Source: Pseudomonadota bacterium (GTDB lineage Bacteria > Pseudomonadota > Alphaproteobacteria > Rhizobiales > Phreatobacteraceae). From it: 8,421 bases of DNA. The notes under the pieces are model-generated. The model saw only the letters and a program-made list of their open reading frames with translations, was not told the DNA's origin and made no database searches. Position numbers and translations under genes: made by a program. Each line of letters starts with the position of its first letter. The first letter of the stretch is position 1. The stretch is from positions 1 through 8,421 of the forward strand of contig JAEZGJ010000034.1 of the NCBI GenBank assembly GCA_023416965.1, in the 5' to 3' direction. This document shows, piece after piece, positions 1-8,421 of the stretch.

Positions 1-599
1 CCTTCGGCCCCGCCATGCTGGCCCGCCTCTCTCCCCTCGCCGGCATCGCTGTGGAGGAGGCCGAGGTCGGCCACGGCAAGACGCGCTTCCGCGAGGCCGT
101 GCTCTTCACCCATCGCGGCCTCTCGGGACCGGCCGTGCTGCAGATCTCCAGCTACTGGCGGGAGGGCGAGGACATCCTCGTCTCCCTTGCCCCCGGCGTG
201 AACGTGCTGGAGGGCCTGAAGGCCGCCCGCTCCAGCCGCGGGCGCCAGGCGGTGCAGACCGTCCTCGCGGAGATCCTGCCGAAGCGGCTCGCCCAGGCCA
301 TCGTCGAGAGCGAGGCCGTCAGCGGCAATCTCGCCGACTGCTCCGACAAGGTACTCGCCCGCATCGACCAGGCGGTGAATGCCTGGCGCATCCGCCCCGA
401 GGGCACCGAGGGCTGGCGCACCGCCGAGGTCACCCTCGGCGGCGTCGACACGGCCGGCCTCGATCAGCAGACCATGGGCGCGAAGGCCGTCCCGGGTCTC
501 TTCTTCGTCGGCGAGGCGGTGGACGTCACCGGCTGGCTCGGCGGCTACAATTTCCAGTGGGCCTGGTCCTCCGGCTGGGCGGCCGGTCAGGCGGCCTGA
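1..599 (+). CDS. YhiN/BaiN-family FAD-dependent oxidoreductase, C-terminal part (cut by left edge)
   Basis: The reading frame is already open at base 3 (F-G-P-A-M-L-A-R...) and ends with TGA at 597-599, so this is the last ~199 residues of a protein whose family is usually around 400 residues. The ATG at base 15 is internal and not a start. Two family signatures are visible: FTHRGLSGPAVLQISSYW in the middle region, and the C-terminal flavin-binding stretch (about nt 490-590) with VPGLFFVGEAVDVTG followed by GGYNFQWAWSSGWAAG. These match the HI0933/YhiN flavoproteins (TIGR00275 type). The N-terminal Rossmann GxGxxG motif that would bind the FAD ADP moiety lies outside the window. Physiological substrates for most members are unknown; BaiN of gut clostridia is linked to bile-acid dehydroxylation, which should not be transferred to this protein. 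The next gene on the same strand starts 101 bases downstream and seems to have its own promoter, so co-transcription is uncertain. Confidence 0.9.
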   Translation, partial: FGPAMLARLSPLAGIAVEEAEVGHGKTRFREAVLFTHRGLSGPAVLQISSYWREGEDILVSLAPGVNVLEGLKAARSSRGRQAVQTVLAEILPKRLAQAIVESEAVSGNLADCSDKVLARIDQAVNAWRIRPEGTEGWRTAEVTLGGVDTAGLDQQTMGAKAVPGLFFVGEAVDVTGWLGGYNFQWAWSSGWAAGQAA

Positions 600-629
600 G
601 GAAGCGCAATCCCGCTCCCCCTCACGGCC
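593..629 (+). terminator. weak candidate hairpin at the end of the flavoprotein gene
   Basis: GGCCTGAGG (593-601, including the TGA stop) can pair with CCTCA-GGCC (620-629) if one C at 625 is bulged, leaving an 18-base loop. No T-run follows, so intrinsic termination is doubtful. It could still act as a 3'-end processing barrier or be chance in GC-rich DNA. Confidence 0.25.
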
Positions 630-631
630 CG

Positions 632-660
632 TTGCCGTCCCGCCGGGCAAACCCTATGGT
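632..660 (+). promoter_or_regulatory. candidate sigma-70 type promoter for the malic enzyme gene
   Basis: TTGCCG at 632-637 (4 of 6 to TTGACA) and TATGGT at 655-660 (4 of 6 to TATAAT) are separated by exactly 17 bases. Transcription would begin near base 667, giving a leader of about 34 bases before the chosen ATG at 701. If real, the alternative ATG at 656 lies within the -10 box and cannot be translated from this transcript. The match is by eye only; GC-rich alphaproteobacterial promoters are often degenerate. Confidence 0.45.
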
Positions 661-700
661 CCCCGTCCCTTCCGAGGAAATGCTGCAAGAAGAACCCGAC

Positions 701-2980
<2,280 letters not shown>

Positions 2981-2986
<6 letters not shown>

Positions 2987-3001
2987 GGAGGTTCCTCAGC
3001 C
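2981..3001. terminator. hairpin shared by two convergent genes, containing both stop codons
   Basis: GGCTGAGGA (2981-2989) and TCCTCAGCC (2993-3001) form a perfect 9-bp inverted repeat with a GGT loop. The TGA of the malic enzyme gene (2984-2986) lies in the left arm and the TGA of the minus-strand GGDEF-EAL gene (2996-2998 as TCA) lies at the mirror position in the right arm. The hairpin is symmetric and could act on both strands. Neither side has a T-run, so it is not a classical intrinsic terminator; mRNA 3'-end protection or a pause site for Rho are alternatives. Confidence 0.6.
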
Positions 3002-5578
3002 CATCATCACGGCGAGTGCGGGCGGGCCCCGCTCGGCCCGTCCCGCCTTGGGGCTGCGCTCGGCCGGCGCAGCGCGCTCGATCGCGTCGGCCACGGCCGG
3101 CGCCTTGTCCGGCGCCACCGGCCGCGAATAGACATAGCCCTGCACGACGTCGCAGCCCAGATCGCGGAGAACCTCCACCTCCGCCGCCCGCTCGGCCCCC
3201 TCGGCCACGGTCGACATGCCGAGGCCGCGGGACAGGGCGATGATGCCGCCGAGGAGCTTGCGCTTCTCGGGCCGGGTGGAGACGCCGTCGACGAAGGACC
3301 GGTCCACCTTGAGGCGGTCGAAGGGCAGGCGCGTGAGATAGCCGAGCGAGGAATAGCCCGAGCCGAAATCATCCAGTGCCAGCCGAACGCCGAGGCCCGC
3401 CAGGGCGCCCAGCGTCCGGCTGATCTGGCGCTCGCTCTGGTCGACGAAGAGGCTCTCCGTCAGTTCAAGACAGAGGAGGTTCGCCGGCAGCCCGGTCTCG
3501 GCGAGCACCGCCGACACCGCCGTCTCGAAATCCATGTTCCAGAACTGGGCCGGCGAGACGTTCACCGCGATGCTGCGGGGCGGCAGCCCCTGGTCGAGCC
3601 AGGCGCGGCCCTGGCGGCAGGCTTCGCGCAGGATCCACAGGCCGAGATCGACGATGATGCCCGAGCTCTCCGCCACGGGAATGAATTCCGCGGGCGAGAT
3701 CGGCCCGCGGTCCCGGTGCGTCCAGCGCAGCAGCGCCTCGAAGCCTACCACCCGGCCGGTGGCGATCTCCACCTGCGGCTGGTACTGGGCGTGCAACTCG
3801 TTCTCCTCGATGGCGTGGCGCAGTTCCCGCGCCAGCAGCAGCCGCTGCTCCACCACCTCCGCATAGGCCGGCTCGAAGACCATGCAGCGGCCGCGGCCCG
3901 TCTCCTTCGCCATGCAGAGGGCGAGGTCCGCATTGCGCATGGCCAGTTCGGTCGTGGCGGCATCTTCCGGCAGCTTGGCGATGCCCACCGTGGCGCCGAC
4001 GAAGGCCTCGCCATTGGCGAGATCGATGGGGCCGGACAGCAGGGAGATCAGATGTTCGGCAAGATCCCGCATGTCGTCCTGCATGTTCGGCCGCTCGACC
4101 AGCACGGCGAATTCGTCGCCCGCGAGCCGCGCGATGAAGGCATCGCCGCCGAGCTCGTGGCGCAGCAGACCCGCCACCCGGCACAGCAACTCGTCGCCCG
4201 CGGCATGGCCGAGGGAATCGTTCACCTCCTTGAACCGGTCGAGGTCGATGAGCAGCAGCGCCCCGAAGCGCTCTTCCAGGAGGGCGCGCCCGATCATGGC
4301 GGTGAGCGACCGCTTGAACTGGGTGCGGTTGGCGAGGCCGGTGAGCGAATCGGTGAAGGCGAGTTCCTCGAGCTGGCGATGCGCCAGCTTGCGCTCGCTG
4401 ATGTCCTGCACCGTGCCGATCAGGCCGACGACCCTGCCGTCCACCAGCTCTGCCTTGCAGTTCAGGGCGAAGTCGCCCACCCGCCCGTCCGCGCAGCGGA
4501 AGCGCAGGTCCGCCGTGGCGGCGCCGCCGGTGCGCAGCACCTGCTTCTGCATCTCCACGAGCCTTTCGGCATCGGCCGGCTCGAAATGGGAGAGCACGAC
4601 CTCGTGGCGCATGTCGAAGCTGGCAGGGTCGTAGCCGGTGAGGACGAAGAGTTCTTCGCTCCAGACGACCCTGTCATCGCCGAGCCGGTAGTGCCAGGAG
4701 CCCATCCGCCCGAGCCGGTGCGCCTCGGCCAGGGCGGCGGTGCGTCGGACCAGCAGGTCCTCGGCGACGCGCAGGTCGGTCACGTTGGTCGCCGTGCCGC
4801 GATAACCCTGGAAGACCCCCTTCTCGTCGAAGACCGGCTTGCCGCTCGACCGGATGGTCGCCCTGTCCCCGCCAGGTCCGATCACCGTATAGGTGAAGTC
4901 GCGAAAAGGGCGGTGGTGTTCCATGTCGGCCCGGTGGCGCGCCATGGCCTCCCGATGCTCCGGCACGATCGGCAGGTCCCAGCGCGTCAGCCCCCCGGCA
5001 GCGATGGTGAGGATCGCCTTGTTCCGCTCGCTCGGCAGTGCAACCGGCAGGAAGCGGTGGTCGGGACCGGTCTGCCAGCACCAGTCGGATGCCGTGCTGA
5101 TGAAGTCGGAGAGACGCTGCTCGCTCGCAGTGACGGAGCGCAGGGCCGCCTGCTCCTCCGAGATGTCGCGCACGATGCCGGAAATGCCGGTGATGGCGCC
5201 CGTCTCGTCGCGCTCCGCCTCGCCGTGGACGGCGAGATCGATGACGTGGCCCTGCGGGTGGCTGTACTGGGCGTGGACAAAGAACGGCAGCCCCTCGGCC
5301 CGGCAGATCGCCTGGCTCCGCCGCAGGTCTTCCGCCGCGGTGCCGAGATAGCGGCTGCGGATCTCCTCGAGCCGGATCCGGCCATTGTCCGTGGCCAGGC
5401 CGAACATGGTGGAGAGTTCCGGTGATATCCAGATGATCCCGCCGTCCAGGCCGGCCGTCCGCCAGTAGCCCATGCGTGCGATGGCCATGGCGCGCTTGAG
5501 CAAGCCTTCCTCGCGTGCTGAGGATGGCGGGTCCGTCTTCAAACTGTGGTTCCGCGTCGTTCTCTTCGTCCCGGCCAT
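2996..5578 (-). CDS. PAS-PAS-PAS-GGDEF-EAL cyclic-di-GMP signalling protein
   Basis: An 860-residue soluble protein (no membrane segment or signal peptide seen) that should make and/or break cyclic-di-GMP under control of PAS sensors. Domains: PAS/PAC 1 about 28-142 (ends RDIS), PAS/PAC 2 about 152-270 (SDWCWQT, ends NVTD), PAS/PAC 3 about 280-395 (GRMGSWHY, ends QDIS), GGDEF about 400-570, EAL about 578-830. In the GGDEF domain FTDSLTGLANR (408-418), Asp445 (LLLIDLDRFK) and the signature AGDEF (486-490) are present; the upstream inhibitory RxxD site is absent (LGGD). The EAL domain keeps the expected catalytic set: Glu614 (EALLRW), Asn673, Glu705 (ELTES), Asp736-Asp737 (DDFGSGYS), Lys757, Glu793 and Gln813 (VQGYVYSRP). 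It is therefore predicted to be an active phosphodiesterase; cyclase activity is possible, since Ala in position one is tolerated in known cyclases. ATG at 5578 is chosen, with AGGG 10 bases upstream. The input signal is unknown. Confidence 0.93.
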   Translation of the reverse strand: MAGTKRTTRNHSLKTDPPSSAREEGLLKRAMAIARMGYWRTAGLDGGIIWISPELSTMFGLATDNGRIRLEEIRSRYLGTAAEDLRRSQAICRAEGLPFFVHAQYSHPQGHVIDLAVHGEAERDETGAITGISGIVRDISEEQAALRSVTASEQRLSDFISTASDWCWQTGPDHRFLPVALPSERNKAILTIAAGGLTRWDLPIVPEHREAMARHRADMEHHRPFRDFTYTVIGPGGDRATIRSSGKPVFDEKGVFQGYRGTATNVTDLRVAEDLLVRRTAALAEAHRLGRMGSWHYRLGDDRVVWSEELFVLTGYDPASFDMRHEVVLSHFEPADAERLVEMQKQVLRTGGAATADLRFRCADGRVGDFALNCKAELVDGRVVGLIGTVQDISERKLAHRQLEELAFTDSLTGLANRTQFKRSLTAMIGRALLEERFGALLLIDLDRFKEVNDSLGHAAGDELLCRVAGLLRHELGGDAFIARLAGDEFAVLVERPNMQDDMRDLAEHLISLLSGPIDLANGEAFVGATVGIAKLPEDAATTELAMRNADLALCMAKETGRGRCMVFEPAYAEVVEQRLLLARELRHAIEENELHAQYQPQVEIATGRVVGFEALLRWTHRDRGPISPAEFIPVAESSGIIVDLGLWILREACRQGRAWLDQGLPPRSIAVNVSPAQFWNMDFETAVSAVLAETGLPANLLCLELTESLFVDQSERQISRTLGALAGLGVRLALDDFGSGYSSLGYLTRLPFDRLKVDRSFVDGVSTRPEKRKLLGGIIALSRGLGMSTVAEGAERAAEVEVLRDLGCDVVQGYVYSRPVAPDKAPAVADAIERAAPAERSPKAGRAERGPPALAVMMG

Positions 5579-5703
5579 CTCATGCGGACCCTACGTCATG
5601 TGTCAGGGATTGTCGGGTTTGCGCGTTATCAGTTCGTTACGATGGCGGATTATTGCACCGTTCAACTGTTACACGGCGGCCCCGCCGCTCCTGGAAGCCC
5701 CTC
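5579..5703. promoter_or_regulatory. divergent intergenic region between the GGDEF-EAL and HAD genes
   Basis: The 125 bases between two divergent starts include the most A/T-rich patch of the window (about 5608-5673), as expected for promoters. GTTA occurs three times here (5625-5628, 5636-5639, 5668-5671 approximately), without a clear operator spacing. CGGCG/CGCCG (5674-5678 and 5683-5687) can form a small hairpin just before the HAD ribosome-binding site. I found no good plus-strand -35/-10 pair with normal spacing. Confidence 0.5.
5649..5657 (-). promoter_or_regulatory. candidate extended -10 promoter for the GGDEF-EAL gene
   Basis: Read on the minus strand, this is TGCAATAAT: a TGn extension followed by AATAAT (5 of 6 to TATAAT). 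No good -35 box sits 16-18 bases upstream, which is tolerated by extended -10 promoters. Transcription would start near 5642, giving a leader of about 64 bases. It is an eye match only. Confidence 0.3.
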
Positions 5704-6259
5704 ATGTCCCGCTCCGCCCCGGTTCCCGTCTTCGATATCGGCCAGGTTCTTCTGCGCTGGGAGCCGAGAGCGGCGCTCGCCCCGCATTTCTCCGAAGCCG
5801 CCGCGGTGGAGGCCTTCATGGCCGAGGTCGGCTTCATGGACTGGCACGCGCGCCAGGACGCAGGGCGGCCCGTGGCCGAGGCGGTCGCCGATCATGCGGC
5901 GCGGTTTCCCCATCATGCCCCGGTCTTTGCCGCCTTCTATGACGACTGGCTGAAGGCTGTGCCCGGCGAGGTGGACGGCACCCGCGCCATTTTCGAGGGG
6001 CTGGCGGCCCGGGGACCGGTTTACGGGATCTCGAACTTCTCGCGCGAGCTCTTCGACAGGACGGTTCCGGTCCACCCGTTCCTGGGGCGCTTCTCCGGCC
6101 TGATCCTCTCGGCCGATGTGGGCATCAACAAGCCGGACCCGCGGATCTACGCCATCCTCTGCGAGCGCTTCGGCCTCAGCCCGGGCGATTGCATCTTCAT
6201 CGACGACGCCCCGCGCAATGTCGAGGGAGCGCGCGCCTTCGGCATGGACGCGGTGCTCT

Positions 6260-8347
<2,088 letters not shown>

Positions 8348-8354
8348 GGCAGTT

Positions 8355-8358
8355 CTCC
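8355..8358 (-). promoter_or_regulatory. ribosome-binding site that fixes the GTG start of the hybrid kinase
   Basis: On the minus strand GGAG (in TTGGAGAA) ends 7 bases before GTG at 8347. The nearby ATG at 8343 is in a different frame and would not make the kinase, so GTG is the likely start. Confidence 0.65.
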
Positions 8359-8421
8359 AAGCGCGACCCGGCCAAGCCGGCGGCAGTCTAGGCGGACAGG
8401 GTTGACGGGGTGTTACCGGGG
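8359..8421. promoter_or_regulatory. upstream region of the hybrid kinase, cut by right edge
   Basis: No gene is seen here. On the minus strand TAGACT (8385-8390) is a weak -10 candidate for the kinase without a convincing -35. On the plus strand TTGACG (8402-8407) is a good -35 hexamer; its -10 would lie beyond the window, so a divergent gene to the right is possible but not shown. Confidence 0.3.

Noticed and set aside
593..629. Strong terminator after the flavoprotein gene
   Set aside because: The possible stem needs a bulge and an 18-base loop and lacks a T-run, so it is kept only as a weak candidate.
3716..5425. 569-codon plus-strand open frame opposite the GGDEF-EAL gene
   Set aside because: No recognisable domain, composition typical of the complement of a GC-rich gene, and the opposite strand has full PAS, GGDEF and EAL motifs.
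5515..5703. N-terminal extension of the HAD protein
   Set aside because: The extension would run through the divergent promoter region and the 5' end of the GGDEF-EAL gene; it carries no domain, while ATG 5704 has a good ribosome-binding site and places motif I normally.

Overview
The window is a GC-rich (estimated by eye near 70%), densely packed stretch of bacterial chromosome. Codon use (strong G/C in third positions), an rhizobial-style two-domain malic enzyme and multi-PAS signalling proteins suggest an alphaproteobacterium, probably of the Hyphomicrobiales (Rhizobiales). The genus cannot be fixed from this sequence. I see no RNA genes, insertion sequences, CRISPR arrays, phage genes or long repeats, and no gene-free stretch over 300 bases.

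Layout. (a) 1-599, plus strand: C-terminal half of a YhiN/BaiN-type FAD-dependent oxidoreductase, cut by the left edge. (b) 701-2986, plus: complete malic enzyme fused to a phosphotransacetylase-like domain (MaeB type), with a plausible promoter in the 101-base gap before it. (c) 2996-5578, minus: a soluble protein with three PAS domains, a GGDEF domain (motif AGDEF) and a complete EAL domain, for cyclic-di-GMP turnover. Genes b and c converge on a 21-base hairpin that contains both stop codons. (d) 5579-5703: a divergent intergenic region, locally richer in A/T. (e) 5704-6315, plus: a small HAD-superfamily hydrolase. (f) 6260-8347, minus: a membrane-anchored hybrid histidine kinase with PAS, HisKA, HATPase, a degenerate receiver and an intact C-terminal receiver. 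Genes e and f converge and overlap by 56 bases. The last 74 bases are the upstream region of gene f.

How the genes work together. Nothing shows that they form one pathway. Malic enzyme is central carbon metabolism (malate to pyruvate, reduced cofactor); the PAS-GGDEF-EAL protein and the hybrid kinase are stand-alone signalling proteins without a partner response regulator or HPt protein in view; the HAD protein is a generic hydrolase. I did not find evidence of a novel system. The points most worth a second look are the shared stop-codon hairpin, the overlapping HAD/kinase ends, the pseudo-receiver in the kinase, the AGDEF/no-I-site configuration, and the lost catalytic Ser-Arg pair in the phosphotransacetylase-like domain.
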